The notes under the pieces were generated by a model that did not search any database, was not told the DNA's origin, and saw only the letters and a program-made list of their open reading frames with translations. Position numbers and translations under genes: made by a program. Of a stretch of DNA of 64,000 nucleotides, positions 1-8,905 are shown one piece after another. Position 1 is the first letter of the stretch. Every line of letters starts with the position of its first letter. The stretch is from Paenibacillus thermotolerans (lineage in GTDB: Bacteria > Bacillota > Bacilli > Paenibacillales > YIM-B00363): NCBI RefSeq assembly GCF_028745515.1, contig NZ_JAQZSG010000025.1:1-64000 (forward strand), read 5' to 3'.

Positions 1-135
1 GATCCACCATCGTGCTCTCCCCAACTTTTATGCAAGGCTAGTGCTCGTAGTGTGCTTATTTTCTCGCGCTGCCCTGAAAACAGGCGAATAGCCACTCGCA
101 GTGTTGCTATTTCGTTGCAAGCAACATACAGGTTG
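1..135. other. Left-edge non-coding stretch
   Basis: This short gene-free stretch lies downstream of the minus-strand solute-binding gene. Small self-complementary pieces are present (for example GTTGC/GCAAC around 111-125), but none is followed by a run of T on the minus strand, so I do not call a terminator. Whatever gene lies to the left is outside the window. Confidence 0.4.
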
Positions 136-1254
136 TTAAGCAAATCTCGTCCATGAACGCAGCGTTTGCGCTACGTCCGCACCGTCGATGATCATTCGTA
201 AAATATCATCATTGATCAATTGGCGGCTGGCGTTCCATTTTCGATTCAAGAAGAAGGCGCCAAGCTGAATATACTCCAACTCCTGAAGGTAACGGTACCA
301 TACCGGGTGTTCCGTCAATCCCTGAGCGATCGCCTGCGATTTCGTATTCGGAAGAACCCAATAGCGGCTGGCCAATATGTAATGGCGTAAAAATTCCCAT
401 GCCAATCGCGGGTTCGCGGATTTCTTCGTGACGTGCGCTCCGGCCATATAAATCATATTGGCTTCGACCCCGCCCGGCATTTTCGGCAAGCCGACAACGG
501 CATATTTTTGATCCGGGTGTTGTTGATGGAGGAAGTGCCAGCCGAACATGAGGTTCATAGCCGCTTCCTCGTGTTCCCGTCCTTCCGGTAATCGGGAAGG
601 TTCGTTCGGCATTCGGACGATTTTATGCAAACGGAAGGCATCGATCAGCTTTCGGAATGCATCCATCGTTGCAGGGCTGTCGACGTATTTATGCGCCGTT
701 GACCCGTCCGGCGACACATAGCGCCCGCCGTTGCGCAGGATGAAAGGCTCCCACCATTCGATATCGATGCCGATCCCCAGTCCGTATTGAGATGCTTTTC
801 CCTCGGCATCGCGGATCGTAAGCTTTTTCCCGAGCTCGATAAAGTCGTCCCACGTCCAATCGTCTGTCGGATAAGGGACATCTGCCCGGTCGAACATTTC
901 CTTATTATACATAATGAGCGGCATCATAATTTCCAGCGGCAACCCCGGCAAAACGCCGCCATGAGTAATAGCCTGCCGTAACCCCGGATACCAGTCCTCC
1001 CATAGCCCTTCGATTTCCGAGGCATAGGGGGTCAAATCGATGAACAGCTCGTCACGATTACCGGCTTGGAACCCGCCCAGTTCAATAATATCCGGCGGAT
1101 TTTCCGATTCCAGCGCTTTCGCCGCTTCGAAGCCGTCAACCGCAAGCTGAATTTGAACGTTCACGTCCGGGTGAAGCCGTTCAAAGGATTGTTTAGCTTC
1201 TTGCACGACATGCATATAATGCTGAATTTCCGTTACAAACCGCAACTCTACCAT
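136..1254 (-). CDS. Solute-binding protein of the ABC sugar-transporter type, lacking a signal peptide
   Basis: This 372-residue protein resembles family 1 extracellular solute-binding proteins. It has the early 'FERLHPDVNV' strand/helix, 'PPDIIELG' at about residues 53-60, 'MYNKEMFDRADVPYP' at about 115-130, 'WTWDDFIELGKKL' and a late 'LAWEFLRHYI'. Normal members begin with a lipoprotein or Sec signal; here residue 2 already starts the first beta strand, so the product should stay in the cytosol. The ATG lies inside the last codons of the sigma-factor gene (7-bp overlap), with GGAGG-like ribosome binding sequence inside that gene, so translation is probably coupled. No permease or ATPase gene is nearby. 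I infer a cytosolic ligand sensor working with the sigma protein; the ligand is unknown. Confidence 0.8.
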   Translation of the reverse strand: MVELRFVTEIQHYMHVVQEAKQSFERLHPDVNVQIQLAVDGFEAAKALESENPPDIIELGGFQAGNRDELFIDLTPYASEIEGLWEDWYPGLRQAITHGGVLPGLPLEIMMPLIMYNKEMFDRADVPYPTDDWTWDDFIELGKKLTIRDAEGKASQYGLGIGIDIEWWEPFILRNGGRYVSPDGSTAHKYVDSPATMDAFRKLIDAFRLHKIVRMPNEPSRLPEGREHEEAAMNLMFGWHFLHQQHPDQKYAVVGLPKMPGGVEANMIYMAGAHVTKKSANPRLAWEFLRHYILASRYWVLPNTKSQAIAQGLTEHPVWYRYLQELEYIQLGAFFLNRKWNASRQLINDDILRMIIDGADVAQTLRSWTRFA

Positions 1255-3014
1255 CGTTCTTCTCCCGCCTCCCTAGCCATAACGGCTAAACTTTTCTCCA
1301 AATACCCGATTGCCGCACTTTCAAAAGTCTTGGCTTTGCTTAAAAGGACGACGCATTCTTCACGCATTTCCGGCGACAATTCCTCCGGTGAACGGATGAA
1401 AGGCAATTTCCCGCTCATTTCCTCAAAAGCTTCCGACGCTTGTTCATAAGCATCTGAAGCCAGCAGCGCGAGCCGCATCGATTCCCCTTCAAGAGGCGCG
1501 CGTCGCAAATACATGGCGGCATACTTTTTCGCCTGCGCATAGACGAAGAACAATTGACCCATACCGTACCGGTTAGGCGCGATATGCCTGTTTCGCAAAT
1601 GACCGATCCAGCGATCGTAGACTGCAAGACCCGAAGTATAACTTAAGTAAGAAGTTCGGGGTTTATATCCGCAGCCTTTCCTTGCATAGTCAATGGCGAA
1701 GCGAATCGTCCGCCGCGCTTGCTCATGCTCTTCTCCCGATGATTGCTTCTTCACGCCGTCGATGCCGGCAAGGAAACGGATCGGATTGTAAACGACATCA
1801 TCGTAAGAGATCTTCTTGCCTTCATGCCGCATCGGGTCGGTAAGATGCACAACGCGCTCCGCGTCATCGTATCCGAAGATGACCGCCCATTCGTGCACAT
1901 AAGGCTTTGAAGCCAGGGTATCGAAGTACAATACGGGCTTGCCGGCATCGATATGCCTTCTTACGAACGGAATAACAGCTTCTTCGATCGGAAGCACCAC
2001 CGGAAAGCGCTCCACCGCGCCGAGCAGCGGAACGCCGTCGGCAAGCTGGCCGCACAGCAACGTCGTCTCATAGCCGAGCTCTTTCATCAATTGCTGCAGA
2101 GTCTCTCGCCAATCAAACACATAGATGCCGTCGGCGAACGTCGTTTTGTCCGAAATTTTCATGCGGAAGGCAAAGCCGGATATCCCCATCAGCTTTGCTT
2201 CATCGGTTCGATCGCCGAGCGTATTCAACATACGCCGGATGCTGTCTACAAACGTTAATCCGGTAAAGGTAAAGGCCGGTCCTCCCGGCGTCGGAAGAAG
2301 CTTGTGCGTCATCATGCCGCTTCTCTCCCTCTTTTCCGATACTAGACCGAGTGAGGCGCGAATGTTCTCCTTCCGAAGCTTCTGCCGAGATCGGTGAATA
2401 TACGTGTAGACGGAGCCGATCGGCATTCGGTACATGGCGGCGATTTCTTCAGGGCTCAGGCTGCGAAAAAAATAAGCCTTAAAGATGCCCTGCTCCTTAC
2501 GGTTAAGACAATGCAGCAGTGCATGAATTGTCTCATACAGCTCTTTGCGCAGCAGATGCTCCGCCGGATCCTGCTCTCGCATCGCAGCATCCGCCGCCGA
2601 ACGGGACAGATGGTACAGAATACTGTCCAGATCCCTCCAATCCACCTTCGAACGATCCGCCTCGGTTGCATTGCCCAATCTGGAAAACGGCAGCTCCTTC
2701 CGGTGGACTCCTCCCCGGCGCAATCGCATATTGGCTTGATTTCGGACGATTCGATGAAGCCAAGGTAGAAACCGGCTTGTGTCGGCGAGCGAGCCTAGAT
2801 GCAAGAAGGCGCGAATCAGCGCATCTTGCACAACATCGTCGGCCATATACGGATCGCCGGTCAACCGTTCCGCCCAATCGTGCGCTTTGCCGCGGTACTG
2901 CTCAATAAGTTCGCCGAACGCTTCGGTATCCCCTAGTCGTGCGCGCTCCACCAGTTCCCGATCTCCAACGGACATTATTGCTTTCGTTCCGGCACTTTCA
3001 GCGTCGCCTCCCAC
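1248..3014 (-). CDS. ECF-like sigma-70 factor fused to a BtrH-like C-terminal domain
   Basis: The protein has 588 residues from the GTG at 3014, or 575 from the in-frame ATG at 2975; neither start has an ideal ribosome binding site. Sigma region 2 spans about residues 17-100 ('YMADDVVQDALIRAFLHL', 'FLPWLHRIVRNQANMRLRR'). Region 4 spans about 165-215 ('SLSPEEIAAMYRMPIGSVY', 'IHRSRQKLRKE'). The remaining 370 or so residues resemble the BtrH N-terminal, C39-peptidase-like fold ('GGPAFTFTGLTFVDSIRRML', 'GISGFAFRM', 'VLYFDT', 'HEWAVIFGYDD') with a helical tail. No cysteine occupies the position where I would expect the BtrH nucleophile, so the domain may bind a ligand rather than catalyse. The gene overlaps the downstream solute-binding gene. 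No anti-sigma gene is adjacent. Confidence 0.78.
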   Translation of the reverse strand: MGGDAESAGTKAIMSVGDRELVERARLGDTEAFGELIEQYRGKAHDWAERLTGDPYMADDVVQDALIRAFLHLGSLADTSRFLPWLHRIVRNQANMRLRRGGVHRKELPFSRLGNATEADRSKVDWRDLDSILYHLSRSAADAAMREQDPAEHLLRKELYETIHALLHCLNRKEQGIFKAYFFRSLSPEEIAAMYRMPIGSVYTYIHRSRQKLRKENIRASLGLVSEKRERSGMMTHKLLPTPGGPAFTFTGLTFVDSIRRMLNTLGDRTDEAKLMGISGFAFRMKISDKTTFADGIYVFDWRETLQQLMKELGYETTLLCGQLADGVPLLGAVERFPVVLPIEEAVIPFVRRHIDAGKPVLYFDTLASKPYVHEWAVIFGYDDAERVVHLTDPMRHEGKKISYDDVVYNPIRFLAGIDGVKKQSSGEEHEQARRTIRFAIDYARKGCGYKPRTSYLSYTSGLAVYDRWIGHLRNRHIAPNRYGMGQLFFVYAQAKKYAAMYLRRAPLEGESMRLALLASDAYEQASEAFEEMSGKLPFIRSPEELSPEMREECVVLLSKAKTFESAAIGYLEKSLAVMAREAGEERW

Positions 3015-3250
3015 TTCCCCCGCTCACCCTTTCTTCGGCCCCAATAGGATAGATGCCTGACACGCAGTTTATTTGAACAACTTTTTTCGTTTATCGATAA
3101 CTTTTTGATTTTCGTATTACATTCGCTTTCGTACCGCTCTTTCCTTTATTCATAGGATCGCAGGCTTTCCGCGATTACTCCCGCCGAGCCGCCGAATATT
3201 GTAAAATAAATGGACTGCTTGTTATCGCGCCGGAGGAGGTTCATATACCT

Positions 3251-4144
3251 ATGGATCCACAAACAAACATAACGGAAGGTTACATCGAAGTGCCCGGAGG
3301 CCGGGTATGGTATTGCAAAATGGAGCGAGAGCCGACCAACCGAAATACACCGCTGCTAATTCTTCACGGCGGCCCGGGCAATTCCCACGACCTGCTGAAG
3401 ATATCGCTGGGCGTTCTGGCGGCGGATCGACCTGTCATCTTCTACGACCAGCTCGGCTCGGGACGCTCGGACAAGCCGACCGACCCGGTGCTTTGGCGGA
3501 CCGGCCGATTCGTCGAGGAGCTGGAATGCGTCCGCCGCGCGCTGCATCTTACCGAGCTGCACCTGCTCGGGCATTCGTGGGGGACGATGCTCGCCGCTTC
3601 GTATCTGCTGGAGCGCAAGCCGCCTCAGGTAAAGAGCGTCATCTTCTCCAGCCCGTGTCTCAGCGCAATGCGCTGGAAGGAGGATGCCGACCGGTTGATC
3701 GACTCGCTTCCGGAGGATACGCGAGCGACGATCCGGCGCTGCGAAGCGGAAGGAACGACCGGCTCGTCCGAATATCAACAAGCGATGGATGTTTACTACA
3801 GCAGCTTTGTTCGCCGAATTCCGTGGCCGCCTAAGCTGGCTCAACCGCTGCCTCCCTCGAACAAGGAGGTTTACATGACGATGTGGGGTCCGTCCGAGTT
3901 TTGCCCGACCGGCAATTTAAAAACATACGACTGCACCGGCCGGCTGCACGAAATCGACATTCCTGCGTTATTTCTGTGCGGACGCTTCGACGAAGCGACA
4001 CCCGAGGCGACGCGCTACTATCAAAGCCTCGTGCCGGGGGCGGAGCTGCGTGTATTCGAAAACAGTGCTCACCTAAGCTATTTTGAAGAGCCGGAGGCGT
4101 ACGTGAACGCGGTCAGAGCATTCCTGAGCCGGAAGGAAAACTGA
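3251..4144 (+). CDS. pip: Proline iminopeptidase-type alpha/beta hydrolase
   Basis: This 297-residue cytosolic hydrolase should release N-terminal proline or similar residues from peptides. It carries the oxyanion motif HGGPGN (residues 39-44), the nucleophile elbow GHSWGT with Ser109, an acid in 'GRFDEATPE' (Asp247) and the catalytic His274 in '[10 protein letters not shown]'. The segment '[12 protein letters not shown]' is typical of the proline iminopeptidase branch. The ATG follows GGAGGAGG at a good distance. It stands alone, with divergent sigma and downstream doxX genes. Substrate specificity within the family is inferred. Confidence 0.85.
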   Translation: MDPQTNITEGYIEVPGGRVWYCKMEREPTNRNTPLLILHGGPGNSHDLLKISLGVLAADRPVIFYDQLGSGRSDKPTDPVLWRTGRFVEELECVRRALHLTELHLLGHSWGTMLAASYLLERKPPQVKSVIFSSPCLSAMRWKEDADRLIDSLPEDTRATIRRCEAEGTTGSSEYQQAMDVYYSSFVRRIPWPPKLAQPLPPSNKEVYMTMWGPSEFCPTGNLKTYDCTGRLHEIDIPALFLCGRFDEATPEATRYYQSLVPGAELRVFENSAHLSYFEEPEAYVNAVRAFLSRKEN

Positions 4145-4178
4145 CCGCGGCTCCGCTTCACAACGAATGTTCATTAAT

Positions 4179-4196
4179 TTGTGATTTTTTTCACAA
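4179..4196. promoter_or_regulatory. Rex/Fnr-type operator upstream of doxX
   Basis: TTGTGA, six T, TCACAA is a perfect 18-bp inverted repeat ending 57 bp before the doxX start. It fits the Rex box (TTGTGAA-N4-TTCACAA) with one mismatch and also fits the Firmicute Fnr box (TGTGA-N6-TCACA). Both regulators respond to redox or oxygen state. The site lies about 20 bp upstream of a possible -10 (TATACT near 4216), where a regulator could block or help the polymerase. Confidence 0.6.
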
Positions 4197-4253
4197 CCAT
4201 TCGCCCGCTCCCGAGTTATACTAAAGCCATAAAGAACAAAGGAGCTGGTCGAT

Positions 4254-4775
4254 ATGTTGAACACATGGATCAGAAATAACAAGTATGCCGCGGGATTGCT
4301 GCTTTTCCTCCGTGTTTATCTCGGCTACACGTGGATGAACGCGGGTTGGCACAAGCTGACGGGCGGCTTCGACGCCGGCGGATTTTTAAATAACGCGGCG
4401 GCGAACCCGGTGCTGGACAAAGCGACAGGCGAGCTCGTCTACCCGAACTTTGTCGCCTTCGTCCATAATTTCGCGCTCCCTAACGTGAAGCTGATCAACG
4501 TCATGATCCCGCTCGGCGAATTTCTGGTCGGACTCGGACTCATCCTCGGCTGCTTGACCGCCGCCGCCGCCTTCTTCGGACTCATGATGAACTTCATGTT
4601 CATGTTTGCCGGCACCGTAAGCACGAACCCTTGGCTCGTACTGCTCGGCTTCATCGTCCTGACGGCCGGCGCCAACGCCGGCGCCTTCGGCGCCGACCGC
4701 TACGTCCTTCCGTATTTGCGCAAGCTGTTCGGCTTAAAACCGAAAGAGAAAACCGTTAACACAGCAGCGGCTTAA
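4254..4775 (+). CDS. DoxX family membrane protein
   Basis: This 173-residue integral membrane protein has about four hydrophobic segments (about residues 13-31, 77-97, 101-120, 123-150). The N-terminal 'LLLFLRVYLGYTWMNAGWHKL' followed by a Gly-rich extracellular stretch is characteristic of DoxX/DoxD-type proteins related to quinone-linked thiosulfate oxidation or thiol-stress proteins. A good AAGGAG site precedes the ATG. The Rex/Fnr-like box upstream suggests redox control, and a strong terminator follows. The exact redox role is unknown. Confidence 0.8.
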   Translation: MLNTWIRNNKYAAGLLLFLRVYLGYTWMNAGWHKLTGGFDAGGFLNNAAANPVLDKATGELVYPNFVAFVHNFALPNVKLINVMIPLGEFLVGLGLILGCLTAAAAFFGLMMNFMFMFAGTVSTNPWLVLLGFIVLTAGANAGAFGADRYVLPYLRKLFGLKPKEKTVNTAAA

Positions 4776-4795
4776 CCGATACGCTTTGAAGAACT

Positions 4796-4825
4796 ACCGC
4801 CCCGACCTTCGGGGCGGTTTTTTTT
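4796..4825 (+). terminator. Intrinsic terminator after doxX
   Basis: The stem ACCGCCCCGA / TCGGGGCGGT has a 3-base loop and is followed by a run of eight T. Confidence 0.92.
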
Positions 4826-4947
4826 ATCCCATAAAAAGCCTGAGTTTCGTTCACAATATTGCCCCAATTTTGCAACGGAGTTATAATGTGAAGCATATTA
4901 CCGAAGAAGGCTTGCCGCTTCTCTTCTGATGCATGCGGAGGGATATT

Positions 4948-5181
4948 ATGATTCGCTTTGCCGCTTCCACCGTTCTCGGATTCGTGCTGCTTTACGTACA
5001 GTCGCTGATCGTCATGAAGCTTAACGGTTACACGTCGATTCATTTTACCAACCTTTATTACTTAACGCTCGTCTGGGTTATCGATTTTTTCATCGTATTC
5101 AGCATTCTTACTCAGCTAAAGCCCTGGCTCATACGCAACAAAATTATCGAAACGTCGGCAACGGAAGACTACAACGACTAA
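4948..5181 (+). CDS. Small membrane protein of unknown function
   Basis: This 77-residue protein has two hydrophobic segments, about residues 3-23 and 36-57, and a short charged tail. I prefer the ATG at 4948 because GGAGGG sits eight bases before it; the in-frame ATG at 4933 lies inside that ribosome binding site. It is monocistronic, with terminators on both sides. I do not recognise a family. It resembles the many short two-helix proteins of Bacilli. Confidence 0.6.
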   Translation: MIRFAASTVLGFVLLYVQSLIVMKLNGYTSIHFTNLYYLTLVWVIDFFIVFSILTQLKPWLIRNKIIETSATEDYND

Positions 5182-5182
5182 A

Positions 5183-5214
5183 AAACCGGACCCTGTAGGG
5201 GTCCGGTTTTGCTT
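5183..5214. terminator. Bidirectional terminator between convergent genes
   Basis: AAACCGGACCC / GGGTCCGGTTT encloses a short loop, with T-rich sequence on the plus side and A-rich sequence (T on the minus strand) on the other. It can end both the small membrane gene and the converging ATPase gene. Confidence 0.85.
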
Positions 5215-5215
5215 A

Positions 5216-6304
5216 TTAAATCAGATCCTCGAGCTCCCCGACAATCCGCGCCTTCATCCGATCGACCACGGAAAAATCCATCGCTTGCACGTAAATTTGC
5301 TCGAGCTCGTCGTGGAACGACTTCGCTTCCGCCAAATAAGAGATAGACTCCTTCATCTTGCCCGAATATTTTTCCTGAATGCCGGCCAGGCGGTCCGCAT
5401 GCTCCTCATCCGTACCCGGCTTGATGCATCGCGCATACATATCGACCACCTCATCCGATTCCCGCTCCGGGAAATACTCGTGCGGGGCGGTGCTGTCGAA
5501 CAACGCGAAGCCGAGCTCCCGGACGATAATCATATCCAGGCTGTTCGGATCGAAGCCGCAATGGTAAATCTCGACGTCGAAGCCGCGTTCCTGCGCCGCA
5601 GCAGCCAGCCGCTTCAGCATCGTCGACTTTCCGGAGCCCGGGCGGCCTTTAATGAAATAGCGCTTGTTCAAGCCTTCCGTCAAGTTCGGTACAAAATCGA
5701 CCGCTCCTTTCGGAGTCGCGGCCCCCAAGAAACGATGGTCGACGCGGCTGCTTTTTGGAGCGCTAAGTCCGCCGAACAGCTCCTTAATAAACAGTTCCGT
5801 TACTTCATCCGCCGCGGAAAAATCCATGTTGCGGATATAAACGGCCTCCCACTCGTCATGAATGCGCAGCGCTTCGGCGAAGCCGGCATAAGCCTTCGCA
5901 TACGCTTCTTGAATCCGCTTGTTCAAGCCTGAAATCGCGTCCTTCCGAAGGCTCAACCGGGACGCGTCCCACGCCTCTCCCAGATTTACGTACTGCTCCA
6001 CCGCACCGGGCAGCCGGGGTTCGATCACATGCGGAGACGTTCCGTCGACGATCCCCGCCTTGAGCGCCGGAATGACGAGTCCGTCCAGCGACTCGTTGTC
6101 CGAAGCGCAATGAATGTACCAAATATCAAAGCCGCGGGCGGCAAAATCGCTGCCGACCGAGCGAATCAAGGACGATTTCCCCGTTCCGGGTCCGCCCTTC
6201 AAAATATAAAGACGATTCAAGTCCTGCAGCGACGAGTCGAACAAATTGGCAAAGCCTCTTGCCGTGTTGCCGCCCGCATAGAAGTTTGTAATGAAACCAG
6301 CCAT
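5216..6304 (-). CDS. Tandem-duplicated P-loop ATPase (PRK06851-type)
   Basis: This 362-residue protein is built from two homologous halves, each with a P-loop: GGPGTGKSS at residues 37-45 and GRPGSGKST at 220-228. The repeat is also visible in 'WYIHCASDNESLDGLVI' against 'EIYHCGFDPNSLDMIIV' and in 'YIRNMDFSAAD' against 'YVQAMDFSVVD'. The start at 6304 gives a GAAAGGTG-like ribosome site; an in-frame start eight codons earlier is less likely. The family is conserved in spore-forming Firmicutes but has no established role that I know. It is divergent from cotF, so a sporulation link is possible but not shown. Confidence 0.75.
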   Translation of the reverse strand: MAGFITNFYAGGNTARGFANLFDSSLQDLNRLYILKGGPGTGKSSLIRSVGSDFAARGFDIWYIHCASDNESLDGLVIPALKAGIVDGTSPHVIEPRLPGAVEQYVNLGEAWDASRLSLRKDAISGLNKRIQEAYAKAYAGFAEALRIHDEWEAVYIRNMDFSAADEVTELFIKELFGGLSAPKSSRVDHRFLGAATPKGAVDFVPNLTEGLNKRYFIKGRPGSGKSTMLKRLAAAAQERGFDVEIYHCGFDPNSLDMIIVRELGFALFDSTAPHEYFPERESDEVVDMYARCIKPGTDEEHADRLAGIQEKYSGKMKESISYLAEAKSFHDELEQIYVQAMDFSVVDRMKARIVGELEDLI

Positions 6305-6435
6305 ACCGCCACACCTTTCTTTGGGCATTTGTCACGGGTACCTCTGGTTTCATCGTATTATTCGAACGCCCGATTGGTGCATCCGTCCCGAAAAAAGCAT
6401 CCTTCGCTTTTACAAACAAAGGCGTGAGACAATCA

Positions 6436-6463
6436 ACCGCTTCGTTCCGATAGGCATATGCTA
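6436..6463 (+). promoter_or_regulatory. Candidate mother-cell (SigK/SigE-type) promoter of cotF
   Basis: CATATGCTA at 6455-6463 matches the CATA-NNN-TA -10 pattern of mother-cell sigma factors, and an AC pair lies 17 bases upstream. It ends 28 bp before the TTG start of cotF, a suitable distance for a coat gene. Confidence 0.45.
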
Positions 6464-6491
6464 TACCATCACGTTTCTGGAGGGATTTTTT

Positions 6492-6983
6492 TTGGATTCA
6501 GCCAATAGACAGCCGAAGCACCTGGCTTGGCACGAAACGATGGAGCTGCACGAGCTCGTCGCCTTTCAGTCCAACCACTTAATGGCTTTCAAAATGCATC
6601 TTACGGATGTGAAGGACCCGCAGCTGCACGCTCTATACGCCGAAACGATTCACGGCATCGAGCAAAACCTGCACGAGCTGCTTCGCTACTATCCTCAAGC
6701 GCCGGTCGGCATGAGAAAAAGCAGCGACGGCGATATGACCGCCTTTTATGCGGCCCACCTGCTCGGGTTCGTCAAAACGGCCGTGCGAAATTACGCGATC
6801 GCCATCACCGAAACGGCGACGCCGCAGCTGAGAGGCACGCTGCAAAAGCAGCTGAACGCCGCGATCGCCCTGCACGGCAAGGCGTTCCAATTTATGTACG
6901 ACCGCGGCTTGTATCCGGCCTATGACCTGGAGAGGCTGCTGGCGCTCGACACGAAAAATGCGGCGAAAGCGTTGGAAATGTAA
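6492..6983 (+). CDS. cotF: Spore coat protein CotF
   Basis: This 163-residue protein closely resembles B. subtilis CotF in length and sequence: 'LAWHETMELHELVAFQSNHL' near the N-terminus, 'EQNLHELLRYYPQAP' and '[20 protein letters not shown]'. It should be a structural component of the spore coat deposited during sporulation. I place the start at TTG 6492, preceded by GGAGGG at 6479-6484; a reading frame extends upstream but lacks coat-protein similarity and crosses the divergent promoter region. A SigK/SigE-like promoter precedes it and a terminator follows. Confidence 0.9.
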   Translation: MDSANRQPKHLAWHETMELHELVAFQSNHLMAFKMHLTDVKDPQLHALYAETIHGIEQNLHELLRYYPQAPVGMRKSSDGDMTAFYAAHLLGFVKTAVRNYAIAITETATPQLRGTLQKQLNAAIALHGKAFQFMYDRGLYPAYDLERLLALDTKNAAKALEM

Positions 6984-7003
6984 CGCATGTACGCAATCGT
7001 TTG

Positions 7004-7024
7004 GCCCGGGAAACCGGGCTTTTC
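7004..7024 (+). terminator. Intrinsic terminator after cotF
   Basis: GCCCGG / CCGGGC with a 4-base loop is followed by TTTTCTT. Confidence 0.75.
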
Positions 7025-7105
7025 TTCATGCGCATACTCCGATTTCGCTAGGGAACCATAGCACTGAGAAACCATTCCAATGAACCGGAGGGTGATGATT
7101 CCGTC

Positions 7106-7351
7106 ATGAATCCGCAAACGCTGGCGCCGCACGAGTCGATGGAGCTGCACGAGGCGCTTAACTTTAAGACGCTATGCCTGGCGAAATCGAAGCTGATGCA
7201 GGGACTCGTATTCGACCAGGAGCTTAGGGCGCTCATGCAAAAGGACGTGGAGCAATCCAAGCGCGCCGTCGAACAGCTTCAAGCCGTCTACGCAAAAGCG
7301 CCGTTCCGCTCGCCCGTGCCCGAAATGCGTCCGACCCCCATATTAAACTGA
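7106..7351 (+). CDS. yraG: YraG-like small spore coat protein
   Basis: This 81-residue protein begins like a CotF N-terminal domain ('[17 protein letters not shown]') and stops where the first helical hairpin ends. In B. subtilis the cluster yraG-yraF-adhB-yraE-yraD has the same order and nearly the same protein lengths, and this is the first gene of the equivalent cluster. It is probably a mother-cell-expressed coat or inter-coat protein that pairs with the YraF-like protein, which supplies the second half of a CotF-type fold. GGAGGG precedes the start by about 12 bases. Confidence 0.8.
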   Translation: MNPQTLAPHESMELHEALNFKTLCLAKSKLMQGLVFDQELRALMQKDVEQSKRAVEQLQAVYAKAPFRSPVPEMRPTPILN

Positions 7352-7364
7352 AGGTGGACATCCT

Positions 7365-7751
7365 ATGAATCACGATTACTTAGACCCGATTAACTCACTG
7401 AACATGCCGGAAATGGCGGATATGACGTTCGCCATGGATTTCCTTGTTCGGGCGAAAGAAGCGGTGCGGAACACGGCGATCGCCATTACCGAAACCGCCT
7501 CTCCGGAAGCTAGAGCGCTGCTTCGCAATCAACTGAGGGAGGCGCTTGCGCTGCACCAGGAAATTACCGAGCTCATGATCCGCAAAAAATGGTTCCACCC
7601 GTACGAGCTGAACGAGCAATACAAGCTAGACCAGCTTTCCGCAAAAAATACGATGATGATCGCTAATATGAATTTGTTTCCGGACGATACGTCGCGCAAA
7701 GGGATGTTCGACCGGACGCCGGACGAACATATGGGGAGGCATCGGGCATGA
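7365..7751 (+). CDS. yraF: YraF-like CotF-domain spore coat protein
   Basis: The 128-residue protein has the C-terminal half of the CotF fold: '[20 protein letters not shown]' and '[20 protein letters not shown]', then '[20 protein letters not shown]'. The yraG stop lies 13 bp upstream, with a GAAGGTGG-like site between. Its last codon overlaps the alcohol dehydrogenase start (ATGA), so the two are co-translated. It is likely a spore coat component. Confidence 0.82.
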   Translation: MNHDYLDPINSLNMPEMADMTFAMDFLVRAKEAVRNTAIAITETASPEARALLRNQLREALALHQEITELMIRKKWFHPYELNEQYKLDQLSAKNTMMIANMNLFPDDTSRKGMFDRTPDEHMGRHRA

Positions 7752-8884
7752 AGGCGGTAACGTATCAGGGCATTAAAAACGTCGTCGTCAAAGAGGTGCC
7801 CGATCCGAAAATCGAAAAGCCGGACGACATGATCATTAAAGTGACCAGTACGGCCATATGCGGCTCCGATCTGCACCTCATTCACGGTTTGATCCCGAAT
7901 TTGCAAGAGGACTATGTGATTGGCCATGAACCGATGGGCATCGTCGAAGAGGTCGGAACCGGCGTAACAAATTTGAAAAAGGGCGACCGCGTCATTATTC
8001 CGTTCAATATTGCGTGCGGCGAATGCTTTTATTGCAAAAACCATCTGGAAAGCCAGTGCGACAATGCAAACGAAAACGGGGATATGGGCGGTTTTTTCGG
8101 ATACAGCGGCACAACCGGCGGGTACGCCGGCGGTCAGGCGGAATATTTGCGCGTTCCGTTTGCGAACTTCACGCACTTTAAAATACCTGAGAGCTGCGAG
8201 GAGCCTGATGAAAAGCTCTGCTTGATCGCCGATGTGATGCCGACCGCTTTCTGGAGCGTCGATAACGCCGGGGTCAAGGACGGTGACACGGTCGTCGTGC
8301 TCGGCTGCGGACCGATCGGGCTGATGGTTCAAAAGTTTTGTTGGATAAAGGGTGCCAAACGGGTCATCGCGGTCGATTACGTAGATTACCGCTTGCAGCA
8401 TGCGAAACGCACGAACCGTGTAGAGATCGTTAATTTTGAGAAGGAAGCCGACATCGGCAACCACCTGAAGGAGATCACCAAAGGCGGCGCCGACGTTGTC
8501 ATTGATGCTGTGGGCATGGACGGCAAGATGAGCAACCTCGAATTTCTTGCAACCGGCATGAGACTGCAGGGGGGAACGATCAACGCGTTCGTCATCGCCT
8601 CCCAAGCCGTCCGTAAGGGCGGAATCATTCAGGTTACAGGCATTTACGGAGGACGTTACAGCGGTTTTCCTTTCGGGGATGTGTTTGAACGCAACGTCAA
8701 TATCCGTACCGGACAAGCTCCCGTCATTCATTACATGCCGCATATGTATGAGCTTATTGTGAACAAGAAGATTGATCCGTTCGACATTGTGACGCACGTC
8801 ATTCCGCTAAGCGAAGCCAAGCAGGGCTATGAGAAATTCGACACGAAGACGGACGGCTGCATCAAGGTCGTTCTGAAGCCTTAA
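7748..8884 (+). CDS. adhB: Zinc-dependent alcohol dehydrogenase, AdhB type
   Basis: This 378-residue medium-chain dehydrogenase should oxidise an alcohol or aldehyde with NAD(H). Catalytic zinc ligands are visible as Cys38 (CGSD) and His60-Glu61 (GHEP); structural zinc cysteines are at 90, 93, 96 and 104. The nucleotide-binding GCGPIG lies near residue 187. It matches B. subtilis AdhB in length and in being flanked by four CotF-like genes. The 4-bp overlap with yraF and close spacing to yraE mark one operon. I infer a spore-associated enzyme held in or near the coat; its substrate is unknown. Confidence 0.88.
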   Translation: MKAVTYQGIKNVVVKEVPDPKIEKPDDMIIKVTSTAICGSDLHLIHGLIPNLQEDYVIGHEPMGIVEEVGTGVTNLKKGDRVIIPFNIACGECFYCKNHLESQCDNANENGDMGGFFGYSGTTGGYAGGQAEYLRVPFANFTHFKIPESCEEPDEKLCLIADVMPTAFWSVDNAGVKDGDTVVVLGCGPIGLMVQKFCWIKGAKRVIAVDYVDYRLQHAKRTNRVEIVNFEKEADIGNHLKEITKGGADVVIDAVGMDGKMSNLEFLATGMRLQGGTINAFVIASQAVRKGGIIQVTGIYGGRYSGFPFGDVFERNVNIRTGQAPVIHYMPHMYELIVNKKIDPFDIVTHVIPLSEAKQGYEKFDTKTDGCIKVVLKP

Positions 8885-8905
8885 GCAAGGGAGGATGCAT
8901 ACGAT

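Noticed and set aside
2533-2908. Small open frames on both strands within the sigma gene
   Set aside because: They overlap sigma region 2, whose sequence is clearly conserved; the alternatives have no support.
6291-6491. N-terminal extension of CotF
   Set aside because: The frame is open, but the sequence has no coat-protein likeness, runs into the divergent gene, and a good GGAGGG site sits at the TTG start 6492.
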